The notes: generated by a model from the sequence alone, not told the origin. A stretch of 64,000 bases of DNA from Pseudoneobacillus rhizosphaerae (GCF_917563885.1 NZ_CAKJTG010000010.1:1-64000), one strand, 5' to 3'; counted from the first letter of the stretch, positions 8,463 to 22,532 are shown. Numbers and translations: made by a program.

Positions 8463-8490
8463 ATTATAACATAGAGTAGAGCAATTTCAA
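8463..8490 (-). promoter_or_regulatory. SigA-type promoter of ssrA
   Basis: TTGAAA (8490-8485), a 16-base spacer and a perfect TATAAT (8468-8463) on the minus strand. The start would be near 8456, leaving about 100 bases of leader before mature tmRNA. That leader contains an inverted repeat TGTCGCA (8450-8456) / TGCGACA (8423-8429) that could be a processing hairpin. Confidence 0.7.
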
Positions 8491-8525
8491 TTGTAAGTTA
8501 CTGTAAAGTATTTTCCAGTTTATGA

Positions 8526-8993
8526 TTATTGTTTTTGTCGGTCGCGGAACACTCTTTCAATCTCACGTTTTGCTTCCTTCTTCTTTAAGTCCTCACGCTT
8601 ATCATAATTCTTTTTACCTTTTGCAAGTCCTAGTAACACCTTACAAAATCCATTTTTTAAATATAGCTTCACCGGAACAAGTGCATATCCTACTTCCTTT
8701 GTTTCTCCCAAAAGCTTATTGATTTCACGCTTATGAAGCAACAGCTTTCTTGGACGTAATGGATCATGATTATGACGATTGCCTTGCTCGTATGGGCTTA
8801 CGTGCATACTGTACAACCAAGCTTCACCATTTTGAATTCTAGCATAGGAATCCTTTAAATTGACTTTACCTGCTCGAATAGACTTAATTTCAGTTCCTTG
8901 TAGCACAATACCTGCTTCATACGTTTCTTCGATAAAAAAATCATGATAGGCTTTTTTGTTTTGGGCTACTTGTTTCCCTTCACCTTTTGGCAT
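8526..8993 (-). CDS. smpB: SsrA-binding protein SmpB
   Basis: 155 residues, the standard length. SmpB binds the tRNA-like domain of tmRNA and brings it to stalled ribosomes. Recognisable parts are the N-terminal [20 protein letters not shown], the [17 protein letters not shown] motif, and the C-terminal basic tail ([22 protein letters not shown]) that enters the mRNA channel. ATG 8993 follows a GGGGGAG site. It lies between rnr and its RNA partner ssrA, on the same strand, the typical Bacillus arrangement. Confidence 0.97.
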   Translation of the reverse strand: MPKGEGKQVAQNKKAYHDFFIEETYEAGIVLQGTEIKSIRAGKVNLKDSYARIQNGEAWLYSMHVSPYEQGNRHNHDPLRPRKLLLHKREINKLLGETKEVGYALVPVKLYLKNGFCKVLLGLAKGKKNYDKREDLKKKEAKREIERVFRDRQKQ

Positions 8994-9054
8994 TTGTTTC
9001 TCCCCCTTTCAAACTGTTTATTGCTTCATTTTACCAAAATAAAGACAACTATGA

Positions 9055-9092
9055 AAGAGAGCTGATTCATTTTTCGTGAACCAGCCCTCTTT
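9055..9092 (-). terminator. Hairpin after rnr
   Basis: On the minus strand GAGGGCTGGTTCA pairs with TGAATCAGCTCTC across a short loop. Only a modest T-rich tail follows, so it may be a partial terminator or an RNA 3' barrier between rnr and smpB. Confidence 0.5.
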
Positions 9093-9099
9093 CGAATTT

Positions 9100-11592
9100 C
9101 TATTTACGTTTTTTCGGCTTTCGCTTTGCATTTGGAGCATTTTCAAAGTACTTCCGTTTTTTTCTAGCTTTATTACCTTCTCCGCTTGCGCCACCAGCAC
9201 TTCCTGAACTTCCTTGCCCACTAGAGCCGCCTTGACCTCGGCTTTGACCACCTGAACCTGAAGCAGAGCCTGACTTACGAACATCGCCTCTTCGACTGCC
9301 TTGACCACCACCTGCACTGGAAGGACGACCTTCTCCTCTACGACCTTGGCCACCACCAGCTCGAGATCCATTACGACCGCCACCTTGACCTTGGCCTTGG
9401 CCACCACTAGTTCTAAAGATTTTCTTTGTATCACTTCGTTCTCGACGAGTTCCTTTCATGCCGACAACTTCAAAGTCAATCGATCTTTCTTCTTTATTAA
9501 CATTGATTACACGAACCGTAATTTCATCACCAATTCTAAAAACATTACCTGTCCGCTCACCAATCATCGCAAAATGGCGCTCATCAAAGCGATAGTAGTC
9601 ATCAGTTAAATAGCTTACGTGAACGAGTCCTTCGATTGTATTTGGAAGCTCAACAAACATACCGAAGTTAGTCACAGAACTGATAATTCCATCATACTCT
9701 TCACCAATTTTATCTTGCATGTACTCTGCTTTTTTCAATTCATCTGTTTCACGCTCTGCATCAACGGCTCGGCGTTCCATTTTCGACGAATGATGAGCAA
9801 TTTCAGGAAGACGTGCATCCCATTTAGCTCTCGTTGTCTCATCAAGCTTGCCTTCTATTAAATATGTTCTGATCAAGCGATGAACAATTAAATCAGGATA
9901 TCGACGAATCGGTGACGTAAAATGAGTATAGAACTCGGTTGATAATCCGAAGTGACCGAGGCTCTTATCATCATATTTTGCTTGCTGCATCGAACGTAAC
10001 ATAACGGTAGAAACAACCATCTCTTCAGGCTTGCCTTGAACCGCTTCGATAATTTGTTGAAGAGCACGTGGATGAACATCATTTGCGGTCCCTCTAACAA
10101 GATATCCAAAATTCGTAATAAACTCGAAGAATTTTTGTAGTTTTTCTTCTTTCGGATCTTCATGGATACGATAAATGAATGGAACATCTAACCAATGGAA
10201 ATGCTCCGCAATTGTTTCATTGGCTGCAAGCATGAACTCTTCAATTAATTTTTCTGCGACAGATCTCTCGCGCAACACAACATCAGTTGGTTTGCTGTCT
10301 TCATCCACTAACACCTTAGATTCTTTAAAATCAAAATCAATAGCACCACGGTTCATCCGTTTTTCTCTTAAAATGGCCGCTAGTTGCTCCATCATCTGAA
10401 ACATCGGAACTAATGTTTCATAACGCTCTATAACTTCTTCATCCTTATCGACAAGGATTTTATTCACATCTCCGTAGGTCATTCTTTCCGTCGTTTTGAT
10501 GACACTTTGGAAAATTTCATGCGAGACGACTTCCCCAGTATCCGAAATTTCCATATGGCACGATAAAGTCAAACGGTCAACTTTTGGATTTAAGGAACAA
10601 ATACCATTCGATAATCGATGAGGAATCATTGGGATTACACGGTCTACTAAATAAACACTTGTTGCACGCTCTGCTGCTTCGCGGTCAATCGGTGACTCCT
10701 CAGTAACATAGTATGATACATCAGCAATATGTACGCCAAGCTTATAGTTACCATTTTCTAATTTCTGGACGGTTACGGCGTCATCTAAATCCTTTGCATC
10801 TGCACCGTCGATTGTTACAATCACTTCATCCCGAAGGTCACGACGGTTATGTAATTCGCTCGGATCGATTTCGTCAGGAGTTTCATTGGCATGTTGAATG
10901 GCATCATCCGGGAACGGACCTGGCAATCCATGCTTATGGATAATGGAAAGGATATCGACACCAGGATCATTTTTATGACCCAAAATTTCGGTAATTTCTC
11001 CTTCTGCACTTTTTCGGCCTTCTGGATAGCCGGTTAGATGCACAACAACCTTATGTCCTTCTACTGCACCTTTCGAAGCTGCTTTTGGGATAAAAATATC
11101 ACTGGCAAATTTTTTATCATCAGGAAGTACGAATCCAAAGTTTTTACTTTCGACATATGTACCTACAATACGTTGTATTCCTCTTTCTAAAATACGGACA
11201 ACCGAGCCTTCACGTCTTTGCCCGGACGTTTCGGATGTAATTCTCGCTAATACCGTGTCTCCATGCATTGCCTGATTGGTTTCATTTGGTGGAATGAAAA
11301 TATCATCCATTCCTGGTTCATCGGGAATAACGAAAGCAAATCCTTTGGCATGACCTGTTAGCTTTCCTCGTATCAGATTCATTTTTTCAGGTAAACCATA
11401 ACGATTACTCCGTGTTCGAACAACTAGCCCCTTTTCTTCCATAATAACAAGGGCTTTAACGAAATCTTTAAAGTCAGCTGAATCCTCTATTCCAAAAGCC
11501 TGCTCTAGCTCCTGTACGGTGAGTGGCTTATAGGCTTCATCTTTCATATGTCGCAATAGTCGATCTATGTGATTTTGTATTACTTCACTCAT
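9100..11592 (-). CDS. rnr: Ribonuclease R
   Basis: 3'-to-5' exoribonuclease of the RNase II/R family that degrades structured RNA, including tmRNA-released messages. The start is ATG 11592 (AGGAGG seven bases upstream); the TTG at 11598 is too close to that site. About 830 residues in order: N-terminal helix-turn-helix ([11 protein letters not shown]), cold-shock domains, the RNB catalytic core with [12 protein letters not shown] (metal-binding aspartates), the [11 protein letters not shown] motif, and an S1 domain ([21 protein letters not shown]). The final roughly 85 residues are a low-complexity Gly/Ser/Gln/Arg tail ending in a lysine/arginine stretch. B. subtilis RNase R lacks such a long glycine tail. 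Confidence 0.96.
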   Translation of the reverse strand: MSEVIQNHIDRLLRHMKDEAYKPLTVQELEQAFGIEDSADFKDFVKALVIMEEKGLVVRTRSNRYGLPEKMNLIRGKLTGHAKGFAFVIPDEPGMDDIFIPPNETNQAMHGDTVLARITSETSGQRREGSVVRILERGIQRIVGTYVESKNFGFVLPDDKKFASDIFIPKAASKGAVEGHKVVVHLTGYPEGRKSAEGEITEILGHKNDPGVDILSIIHKHGLPGPFPDDAIQHANETPDEIDPSELHNRRDLRDEVIVTIDGADAKDLDDAVTVQKLENGNYKLGVHIADVSYYVTEESPIDREAAERATSVYLVDRVIPMIPHRLSNGICSLNPKVDRLTLSCHMEISDTGEVVSHEIFQSVIKTTERMTYGDVNKILVDKDEEVIERYETLVPMFQMMEQLAAILREKRMNRGAIDFDFKESKVLVDEDSKPTDVVLRERSVAEKLIEEFMLAANETIAEHFHWLDVPFIYRIHEDPKEEKLQKFFEFITNFGYLVRGTANDVHPRALQQIIEAVQGKPEEMVVSTVMLRSMQQAKYDDKSLGHFGLSTEFYTHFTSPIRRYPDLIVHRLIRTYLIEGKLDETTRAKWDARLPEIAHHSSKMERRAVDAERETDELKKAEYMQDKIGEEYDGIISSVTNFGMFVELPNTIEGLVHVSYLTDDYYRFDERHFAMIGERTGNVFRIGDEITVRVINVNKEERSIDFEVVGMKGTRRERSDTKKIFRTSGGQGQGQGGGRNGSRAGGGQGRRGEGRPSSAGGGQGSRRGDVRKSGSASGSGGQSRGQGGSSGQGSSGSAGGASGEGNKARKKRKYFENAPNAKRKPKKRK

Positions 11593-11623
11593 TTGCAAAC
11601 CTCCTTTTATAATTTTGATACTC

Positions 11624-12370
11624 TTATTCTGCCCAATCTAGTTTTTCTAAAAACTGATAAATATCTTCATGTAATTGTTCTTTTTCTTTATCTAATGTGA
11701 TCACATGACCAGATTCCTCGTACCATTTAATGGATTTCTGCGGTGATTCGATTTCGTTATATATGATGTTGGCACTTTCTGTGTTAATCATTGCATCATG
11801 TCTAGCTTGAACGACAAAAGTGGGCGCGTAAATCATATCGACATTTTTACGTACCTCTTGTATAAGTCCCTGCAAGGCTCTCAAAGTACTCATTGGTGTT
11901 TTTTCAAAATCGTTCATTTCTTGTTCGATTTGCTCTTCTGATTTTCCTTCTCGTCTTTTATATTCGCGAGCATAGTCTAGTATTCCTTTATACATCAATT
12001 CTTCACTTTTGATATGCATCGGAGCGCACATAGGAATAATTCCCTTTATAGGTAAAGTGTAACCTAATTTTAACGAAAATACCCCGCCAAGGGACAATCC
12101 GCAGACGGCAATTTCATTGTGTCCTAAGTCTTTTAAATGTTGATATCCTTGTAGGACATCCTGCCACCAATCCTCTGGACCTGTATGGACAAGGTCCTCA
12201 GGTGGGACGCCGTGTCCTTTATAGTGTGGCGCATGGCATGTATACCCTCTAGCCTCTAGATAGCGACCTATCATCCGAACATCAGAGGAATTCCCTGTAA
12301 ATCCGTGCAAGAGGAGGATGGCTCGCTTGCCTCCTGCAAAGGTAAATGGTTTTGGTAAAGCGATTTTCAT
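11624..12370 (-). CDS. est: Carboxylesterase (YvaK/Est30 type)
   Basis: 248-residue alpha/beta hydrolase that cleaves short- to medium-chain esters; cytoplasmic. The HGF motif (22-24) forms the oxyanion hole. The nucleophile is Ser93 in GLSLGG, with acid Asp192 in ARHDAM and base His222 in SGHVIT. Length and sequence match B. subtilis YvaK and Geobacillus Est30. It lies immediately upstream of rnr with a gap of about 30 bases and downstream of secG, so it is probably cotranscribed in the secG-est-rnr-smpB row. Confidence 0.93.
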   Translation of the reverse strand: MKIALPKPFTFAGGKRAILLLHGFTGNSSDVRMIGRYLEARGYTCHAPHYKGHGVPPEDLVHTGPEDWWQDVLQGYQHLKDLGHNEIAVCGLSLGGVFSLKLGYTLPIKGIIPMCAPMHIKSEELMYKGILDYAREYKRREGKSEEQIEQEMNDFEKTPMSTLRALQGLIQEVRKNVDMIYAPTFVVQARHDAMINTESANIIYNEIESPQKSIKWYEESGHVITLDKEKEQLHEDIYQFLEKLDWAE

Positions 12371-12571
12371 TCTTGATAGGCTCCTTTTATAAATAACACG
12401 TTAGTTTATGTATTAGAATTTTTTCCTACTAATTAGTTTTAACAAACTGTACGGGAATAAGTCCAATATTAGAGTATGGTTGAAGTTTTTTATGGCAAAT
12501 TTTTTGGTGGCTGTAATGAAAACCCTTTATTTTTGATTTAGATGCTTCCTATTGGATAAATAGGGGATTTG

Positions 12572-12753
12572 TTGTCTAATAGGCGGAGTCTATCGGACAG
12601 TTCGATTGGGTTTCTTAACCTTTTTGTCCAATAGAAGCCCTCTATCGGACAGTTCGACTGGTTTCTTAACCTTTTTGTCCAATAGAAGCCCTCTATCGGA
12701 CAGTTCGACTGGTTTCTTAACCTTTTTGTCCAATAGAAGCCCTCTATCGGACA
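12572..12753. repeat. Tandem array of four hairpin units
   Basis: Four copies of a 28-base imperfect palindrome of the form TTGTCCAATAGA-agccc-TCTATCGGACA lie at 12572-12599 (most diverged), 12624-12651, 12675-12702 and 12726-12753. The last three sit on an exact 51-base period with an almost identical linker (TTCGACTGGTTTCTTAACC). Partial copies seem to flank the array (12551 and 12776). The array fills the 470-base gap between est and secG. A 72-codon ORF across it is only the repeat read in one frame. Confidence 0.85.
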
Positions 12754-12799
12754 ATACGTTAATAATAACTAAACATTTTGTCCAATTAAAAAATAATAA

Positions 12800-12829
12800 A
12801 ATAAAAAACCACCCTACAAAGTAAGGCAG
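12800..12829 (-). terminator. Terminator of secG
   Basis: CTGCCTTAC and GTAGGGTGG form a nine-base stem (with G-T pairs) on the minus strand, followed by TTTTTTATTTT. It lies just past the secG stop and would separate secG from est. Confidence 0.65.
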
Positions 12830-12843
12830 TTTAATTTTGGTTA

Positions 12844-13077
12844 TTAAAGTTTAAAGTAAGTCACTAGTACCGTTAAGATGAAGAATAATACTGAAAGAAC
12901 AATGGTAGTACGGTGTAGGTATAAATCAATCCCTCTTGCCTTTTGTTTACCAAATAATTGTTCTGCTCCACCAGAAATTGCTCCAGATAGTCCAGCGCTT
13001 TTTCCAGATTGTAGTAGTACGACAAGAATAAGAGCGATAGATACGATAACTAATAATGTAACAAATAGTGCGTGCAT
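12844..13077 (-). CDS. secG: Preprotein translocase subunit SecG
   Basis: 77 residues from ATG 13077, which has AGGAGGTGG upstream; the open frame to 13104 is spurious. It has two membrane helices ([21 protein letters not shown] and [19 protein letters not shown]). Between them is the conserved loop [23 protein letters not shown], which marks SecG. It is the small stabilising subunit of the SecYEG channel. It lies downstream of eno in the same orientation, as in B. subtilis, with a terminator after eno between the two. Confidence 0.94.
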   Translation of the reverse strand: MHALFVTLLVIVSIALILVVLLQSGKSAGLSGAISGGAEQLFGKQKARGIDLYLHRTTIVLSVLFFILTVLVTYFKL

Positions 13078-13195
13078 GCAAGCCACCTCCTGAAAAACGT
13101 ACATTTTGCAATATTACTAATTTATCACAAATTTTCGAAATGGACAATAGCTGGTGCCCTTCAAAATACTGGATAGTTTCAAATACGGATATAAG

Positions 13196-13227
13196 ACAAA
13201 AGAGGGAGCATAAAAAACAGCCCCCTC
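13196..13227 (-). terminator. Terminator of the glycolytic operon after eno
   Basis: GAGGGGGC pairs with GCTCCCTC across a ten-base loop on the minus strand, followed by TTTTGTC. It lies about ten bases beyond the eno stop. Confidence 0.7.
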
Positions 13228-13238
13228 CTTTATATAGT

Positions 13239-14555
<1,317 letters not shown>

Positions 14556-14585
14556 TTAATCTGTGGGTTATTTTTTATAAAATGG

Positions 14586-16885
<2,300 letters not shown>

Positions 16886-16901
16886 TCATCCTTCCTGCTG
16901 A

Positions 16902-18086
16902 TTATTTATCGTTTAATGCGACAACACCAGGTAATGCCTTACCTTCCATAAACTCTAATGAGGCACCGCCACCTGTAGAGATGTGACTCATTTTGTCTGC
17001 TAAGTTAAATTTCTCAACCGCTGCAGCTGAGTCTCCTCCACCAATAACAGAATATGTATCATTGGCATCTGCCAGAGCTTCGGCCACTGCCTTTGTACCA
17101 TTAGCAAAAGCTTCAAATTCAAATACTCCCATAGGTCCGTTCCAAATAACTAGCTTTGATTTTTGAATTACTTCTTTATACAGTTCAGCTGTTTTTGGTC
17201 CGATATCAAGTGACTGCCATTCTGATGGGATGGCGTTAATATCCACTGTTTTATGATTAGCTGTTGGTGAGAATTCTTCTGCCACAATCGCATCTACAGG
17301 CATGTAGAAATTTACACCTTTTGCTTTTGCTTTTTCCATAAATGATTTCGCTAAATCTATTTTATCTTCTTCTAAAAGTGATTTCCCAATTTCATGTCCG
17401 TTTGCTTTAATGAATGTATAAGCAAGTCCGCCACCAATAATTAAGTTATCCACTTTTTCTAAAAGATTATCAATAACGCCAATTTTATCCTTAACCTTTG
17501 CACCGCCAATGATGGCTGTGAAAGGTCTTTCTGGATTAAGCAAGGCTTTGCCAAGTACTTCAAGCTCTTTTTCCATTAGGAAGCCAGAGACAGCAGGTAG
17601 ATGGTGGGCAATTCCTTCAGTAGAAGCATGTGCACGGTGAGCCGCACCAAATGCATCATTTACATAGAGATCAGCAAGCTTCGCGAATTCTTGTGCTAAT
17701 TCAGGGTCATTCTTTTCTTCCCCAGGATAGAAACGTACATTTTCAAGCAGAAGAACTTCGCCTTCTGTCATGGCAGCGATTTGTGTTTGCACGCTGTCTC
17801 CATAGGCTTCGTCTGCTTTCTTTACGTCTTTACCTAAAAGTTCTGAAAGTCTAGCTGCTACAGGTGTTAAACGCATTTCTTCGTTTACTTTTCCTTTTGG
17901 TCGTCCAAGATGACTCGCAAGAATGACCTTTGCCCCTTGATCCACTAAATATTGAATCGTTGGTAAAGCGGCGCGAATTCTCGTATCATCCGTTACACTC
18001 CCATCTTGCATTGGAACATTAAAATCAACGCGACAAAACACTCTCTTCCCTTTAACCTCTACATCCTTAACCGTCTTCTTATTCAT
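16902..18086 (-). CDS. pgk: Phosphoglycerate kinase
   Basis: 394 residues from ATG 18086, with GGGAGG about ten bases upstream; the open frame reaching 18119 adds residues with no ribosome site. It forms ATP from 1,3-bisphosphoglycerate. Recognisable motifs: the N-domain [11 protein letters not shown] and SHLGRPKG substrate site, the hinge region, and the C-domain nucleotide site with [12 protein letters not shown], then GPMGVFE and [10 protein letters not shown]. It lies downstream of gapA, from which it is separated by a repeat and a GC-rich hairpin. Confidence 0.98.
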   Translation of the reverse strand: MNKKTVKDVEVKGKRVFCRVDFNVPMQDGSVTDDTRIRAALPTIQYLVDQGAKVILASHLGRPKGKVNEEMRLTPVAARLSELLGKDVKKADEAYGDSVQTQIAAMTEGEVLLLENVRFYPGEEKNDPELAQEFAKLADLYVNDAFGAAHRAHASTEGIAHHLPAVSGFLMEKELEVLGKALLNPERPFTAIIGGAKVKDKIGVIDNLLEKVDNLIIGGGLAYTFIKANGHEIGKSLLEEDKIDLAKSFMEKAKAKGVNFYMPVDAIVAEEFSPTANHKTVDINAIPSEWQSLDIGPKTAELYKEVIQKSKLVIWNGPMGVFEFEAFANGTKAVAEALADANDTYSVIGGGDSAAAVEKFNLADKMSHISTGGGASLEFMEGKALPGVVALNDK

Positions 18087-18124
18087 AACCGAAGAACCTC
18101 CCAATAGAAATAGAATCATAATTA

Positions 18125-18183
18125 CGCTTTACCACTTCACAGTGACGGGGGACAGTCCCCCGCTGCAGTAGCGCGGTAAAGCG
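18125..18183. repeat. Dispersed GGGACTGTCCC-family repeat, copy 1
   Basis: A nested palindrome: outer arms CGCTTTACC / GGTAAAGCG enclose the core GGGGGACAGTCCCCC. It lies between gapA and pgk. The core and CTTTAA-like arms recur at six other intergenic sites in the window. Confidence 0.85.
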
Positions 18184-18190
18184 ACGTAGG

Positions 18191-18221
18191 AAAGGAGCGG
18201 GGAATCCTCCCCGCTCCCCTT
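18191..18221 (-). terminator. GC-rich hairpin between gapA and pgk
   Basis: GGAGCGGGG and CCCCGCTCC form a perfect nine-base stem on the minus strand with a short loop, followed by TTTCC. With little T-run it may act as a partial terminator or as a 3'-end stabiliser that lets gapA be expressed above the downstream genes. In B. subtilis, gapA levels are also set apart by processing. Confidence 0.5.
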
Positions 18222-18316
18222 TTCAAGCTTATAGCATGATTTTCCATTTTTATTATAGCCTTCCTTTTTCCATTTGCCAATTTGACTTGATGGATTAGGA
18301 AAAACTTTTTGTTGGA

Positions 18317-19360
<1,044 letters not shown>

Positions 19361-20398
19361 TTATTTTAATAAGGGATAACCCTTTAATAAACCTTTTGCT
19401 GCCCCTTCATCCGTAATCAAAATCGTCTGAGACGGAGCTTTTTGTAGATATGCTTTAATTGCTTTTACCTTTGAAGATCCACCAGCAACTGCAATGACAT
19501 TGGGTATCTCATCTAAATCACTTAGTTGTAGTCCAACGGTTAATACCTTATGGACCACTTCCCCAGCTTCATTAAAATAATAACCAAATGCCTCTCCAAC
19601 TGCATTTTCCGACCTCATTTTTTCCAATTCCTTAGCATCCGTTTTACGGCGTTCTGCCATTGTAATAGCGTCCCCAATACCATGTAAAACAATGCTAGCT
19701 GAACGGATTATTTCTAAAACTTCTTTAATCATTGGTTCCTTCATAAATGAGGTATAAATCTCATTGCTAACTTGATCTGGAACATAAAATACGCGATGCT
19801 TCGTCCTCGTGTTTGCAGCCATTTTTGAACAAATAGTGTTTGCTTGGTTTTGAACTTCCTCACCAATTCCACCTCTAGCAGGCACAAACAGCAAATCATC
19901 CGATTTAAAATCAGGGGTTAACTTATCTGCTACAGCGGCCATCGTGGATCCGCCCGTTACTGCGATAATATTTTTCCCCATAATTAATTTCTTCATGCTT
20001 GATGCACAAGCTCTACCTAATTCTGTCTTTACCCAAGGCGTTTCATCACTATCACCTGAAACAATAACCACTTTTTGAATCTGGAAAATTGATTTTAATT
20101 GTGCTTCCATTACATCAATCCCAGATGCTTCACGCATAACACTTTCCAGCTTTTCGAGTAAATCTTTACCGATTGAGGTAATCATTGCACCAACACTCGT
20201 GATTGAAATTAGATTTTGTTCTTTTAAAAATTCAACCTCACTGCGCAATACACGTTCGGTAAACCCTAAGCTTTGAGCTAAGCTTCTTCTTCCCACTGGC
20301 TGCATTCGGTCTATGTATTGGAGAATGAGATAGCGTTTCTGCATAATTTGGAGCAGATCAGGTAATAATTTTTTTTGAATATCTATTAATGAATACAT
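19361..20398 (-). CDS. cggR: Central glycolytic genes regulator CggR
   Basis: SorC/DeoR-type repressor of the gapA operon, relieved by fructose-1,6-bisphosphate. The start is ATG 20398: the in-frame ATG at 20416 has no ribosome site, whereas its own AGGGAG codons form the site for 20398. About 345 residues. The N-terminal helix-turn-helix region is GRRSLAQSLGFTERVLRSEVEFL. The C-terminal sugar-phosphate domain has VIVSGDSDETPWVK, TGGSTMAAVADKL, and VPARGGIGEEVQNQANTIC. Length and motifs match B. subtilis CggR. A matching operator lies just upstream. Confidence 0.96.
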   Translation of the reverse strand: MYSLIDIQKKLLPDLLQIMQKRYLILQYIDRMQPVGRRSLAQSLGFTERVLRSEVEFLKEQNLISITSVGAMITSIGKDLLEKLESVMREASGIDVMEAQLKSIFQIQKVVIVSGDSDETPWVKTELGRACASSMKKLIMGKNIIAVTGGSTMAAVADKLTPDFKSDDLLFVPARGGIGEEVQNQANTICSKMAANTRTKHRVFYVPDQVSNEIYTSFMKEPMIKEVLEIIRSASIVLHGIGDAITMAERRKTDAKELEKMRSENAVGEAFGYYFNEAGEVVHKVLTVGLQLSDLDEIPNVIAVAGGSSKVKAIKAYLQKAPSQTILITDEGAAKGLLKGYPLLK

Positions 20399-20447
20399 CA
20401 GCAAGAACTCCCTCATTAATTGAAAAATATCACTATGGATTAAAAAT

Positions 20448-20482
20448 GTCCCACATAGACATATTATGTCCCACTAGTGACA
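20448..20482 (-). promoter_or_regulatory. CggR operator
   Basis: Minus-strand sequence TGTC-ACTAG-TGGGAC-ATAATA-TGTC-TATG-TGGGAC. This follows the published CggR operator pattern of GGGAC-N6-TGTC half-sites repeated in tandem. It lies about 25-55 bases downstream of the predicted transcription start, so bound CggR would act mainly as a roadblock, as described for B. subtilis. Confidence 0.8.
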
Positions 20483-20523
20483 AAAAAAATCACTCCTGTT
20501 TATGTTTTCATTGTAACAGGAGT
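20482..20523 (-). terminator. Terminator upstream of cggR, overlapping its promoter
   Basis: ACTCCTGTT and AACAGGAGT form a nine-base stem on the minus strand, followed by ATTTTTTTT. It would end transcription coming from rpoN and the thioredoxin-fold gene. The -10 element of the cggR promoter lies at the edge of the loop. Confidence 0.7.
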
Positions 20524-20538
20524 AAAAACTAGTTTCAA
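20510..20538 (-). promoter_or_regulatory. SigA-type promoter of the cggR-gapA operon
   Basis: TTGAAA (20538-20533), a 17-base spacer and TACAAT (20515-20510) on the minus strand. The -35 overlaps the stop codon of the preceding gene. The predicted start near 20503 places the CggR operator downstream of it. Confidence 0.7.
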
Positions 20539-20789
20539 CTAATATGTTTTCCTTGTAAACGGTTACTTATGACAAATTTGTTAACATGGCCAAATTCAAC
20601 TTCTTCCCCATCAATTTCCACGACTGGGATCATCAGACCATACTTTTCTGTTAATTCATCACTTTCGTCAATATCTTTTATAATTAACTCAAAATCTAAT
20701 TCGTTATGAAGCTCGTCGATAGTTACTATCGCCTTATCGCATAACGAACATTTTTTTCTCGTATAAAAAGTAAGTGTAGGCTTGTTCAT
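20535..20789 (-). CDS. Glutaredoxin-like thioredoxin-fold protein
   Basis: 84 residues. The redox motif CSLC lies at residues 14-17 in FYTRKKCSLCDKA, followed by the cis-proline segment GLMIPVVEIDGEEV. This is the small glutaredoxin-family protein commonly found between sigL and cggR in bacilli. A role in thiol-disulfide exchange is expected from the motif; no substrate is known. It follows rpoN by 14 bases, so it is likely cotranscribed, and its stop codon overlaps the cggR promoter. Confidence 0.85.
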   Translation of the reverse strand: MNKPTLTFYTRKKCSLCDKAIVTIDELHNELDFELIIKDIDESDELTEKYGLMIPVVEIDGEEVEFGHVNKFVISNRLQGKHIS

Positions 20790-20803
20790 TTATTCTTACT
20801 CCT

Positions 20804-22126
20804 TTACTCATATCTTCTTCGTTTTGATGAGGATGCAATCCCTAATTGATCACGGTACTTTGCAACCGTTCGCCGTGATATTACCATACCTTCATTGTTT
20901 TTTAAAATTTCAACAATATCTTGGTCCGAAAGTGGTTTTAGCTTATTTTCGTTTTCAACCAATTTAGTAATGGCATTCTTTACCTGTGTCGATGAGGTTG
21001 AATCATCACTTGTAGTTTGAATTGTACTCGTAAAAAATGATTTCAGTTCGAAAATCCCAAATGGCGTTTGGACATATTTCTCGCGAACCGCTCGACTTAC
21101 AGTGGACTCATGGATTTCTAACTCCTCAGCCACCTCTCTCATAATCATCGGCTTCAAGTTAGTAGGTCCTTTTCTAAAAAAGTCGGGCTGCTTTTCTACA
21201 ATTTTCAAGGCAACCCTTTGTAATGTCTCTTTTCTTTGTTCCAAACTTTTTTGAAGCCATTGGTAATTTTGGAATTGTTGATCCATATAGCGGGCTACCT
21301 GCTTGTCATCAGCTTGAGCATATTGTTGGTAAAACCCATCATTAAAAGAAACTCTTGGTAAAAGTTCATCAAAGATCTTAATCGTATAATCATGACCATC
21401 CCATATAACGACTACATCTGGAACAATAAAAGATGTTTGTTCGCTAAAATACTTGGAACCTGGCCGTGGGTCTAATGTTTGGAGTAAATCGAAAGCAGAT
21501 TGAATTTCAACTAAACTGATTTGCAGTTTACTCGCTAATTCCTTCCACTTTTTTTCTGCAAATGGCTGGAAGTGATTTTCTACTAGTCTAATAGCCATGT
21601 TATTAGGTTCTGGCAATCTTTTTAACTGTATTAATAAACATTCTTGAAGAGAACGAGCTCCAATTCCCGCTGGCTCCATCGCTTGTAAATGTTGTAAGCA
21701 TGCTTCAATTTGCTCTGTTGTATACCGTTTTGTTAGTTCGCTGTGTTCAATGGATATGTATCCATTTTCATCAAGAAATTCTATAAGGTGTGTAAATGCT
21801 TGATGTAATGGTTTGAATTCTTCATTAATTGGGATTTGGCTTATGACATGCTCAGTTAACGATTTTTTATTTTCACCAATTTGTTCAAGCCAATCATTTT
21901 GAATCATTGTTGACGTCGCATTACGTTTCCTTTTTCGGTCTGCAAGGGGATTCACTGGAACCACTGTAGAATCGATGTGAATTAAGGGATTTTCTTGCGC
22001 CTTACTTTCAAGGAAAGCAGCTAGCTCTTGGGTTGAATATTGCAATAACGCAATTGCTTGTGAAAGCTCCTGAGTCATTGTCAATTTTAATGTTTGTTGT
22101 TGAAAAAGCCCTTGATTAAAATCCAT
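20804..22126 (-). CDS. rpoN: RNA polymerase sigma-54 factor
   Basis: Sigma-L (SigL), which directs RNA polymerase to -12/-24 promoters together with enhancer-binding activators. ATG 22126 is chosen because GGTGAAGGG lies just before it; the TTG at 22144 is unlikely. About 440 residues. The Gln-rich activator-interaction region opens the protein (LFQQQTLKLTMTQELSQAI), followed by the core-binding region. The C-terminal DNA-binding part has the helix-turn-helix EELEIHESTVSRAVREKY and the RpoN box SRRTVAKYR, where the usual first Ala is Ser. It is followed by the thioredoxin-fold gene. Confidence 0.96.
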   Translation of the reverse strand: MDFNQGLFQQQTLKLTMTQELSQAIALLQYSTQELAAFLESKAQENPLIHIDSTVVPVNPLADRKRKRNATSTMIQNDWLEQIGENKKSLTEHVISQIPINEEFKPLHQAFTHLIEFLDENGYISIEHSELTKRYTTEQIEACLQHLQAMEPAGIGARSLQECLLIQLKRLPEPNNMAIRLVENHFQPFAEKKWKELASKLQISLVEIQSAFDLLQTLDPRPGSKYFSEQTSFIVPDVVVIWDGHDYTIKIFDELLPRVSFNDGFYQQYAQADDKQVARYMDQQFQNYQWLQKSLEQRKETLQRVALKIVEKQPDFFRKGPTNLKPMIMREVAEELEIHESTVSRAVREKYVQTPFGIFELKSFFTSTIQTTSDDSTSSTQVKNAITKLVENENKLKPLSDQDIVEILKNNEGMVISRRTVAKYRDQLGIASSSKRRRYE

Positions 22127-22263
22127 CTTCCCTTCACCCCCCAACGTCTATTTTACAATAAGAATGTAGTTTATGTGAATGGGAGGAAATTGGGAGCGCT
22201 TACAGTGAGGTTTTATACACAATTTCTATTTTTGCTATAATTTATTGGGATTCAACATTTATC

Positions 22264-22299
22264 AAAAAAAATACTCCTACTCTGAACCGAGTAGGAGTA
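22264..22299 (-). terminator. Terminator of tRNA-Arg
   Basis: ACTCCTACTC and GAGTAGGAGT form a perfect ten-base stem on the minus strand, followed by ATTTTTTTT, just after the tRNA 3' end. Confidence 0.9.
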
Positions 22300-22306
22300 C
22301 TTAAGA

Positions 22307-22378
22307 CGCGCTCGGAGGGAATCGAACCCCCATTTTAAGAACCGGAATCTTACGTGCTATCCGTTGCACCACGAGCGC
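22307..22378 (-). tRNA. tRNA-Arg (anticodon CCG)
   Basis: Minus-strand tRNA with acceptor stem GCGCTCG/CGAGCGC and anticodon stem TAAGA/TCTTA around loop TTCCGGT, giving anticodon CCG for codon CGG. The T-loop motif GGTTCGATTCC is present. The discriminator is G, and CCA is not encoded, so it must be added. 72 nucleotides. It stands alone and is followed by a strong terminator. Confidence 0.95.
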
Positions 22379-22532
22379 ATGCTTCTTACAAGCGCTTTAC
22401 TATTATATAAAAGGTTTTGTCACTTTGCAAGGATATTTGATTAGAGCGACTGGATTTTGGGTATGATGGTTAAAGGAATTTTAACAGGGTGAATGTTGTC
22501 GAAAGAATTCATTTATCCTTAAGGTCGAATTG

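Noticed and set aside
9018-9434. Valine/alanine-rich 138-codon ORF
   Set aside because: Shadow frame of the low-complexity tail of RNase R on the same strand; the composition is forced by the repeats.
12572-12753. CRISPR-like array
   Set aside because: The repeats are regular but the spacers are identical linkers, and each unit is a strong hairpin; no cas gene is near.
12606-12824. 72-codon ORF with repeated GFLTFLSNRSPLSD-type units
   Set aside because: The repeated peptide is just the 51-base tandem hairpin DNA read in one frame; 51 is divisible by three. No ribosome site and no homology to any protein family I know.
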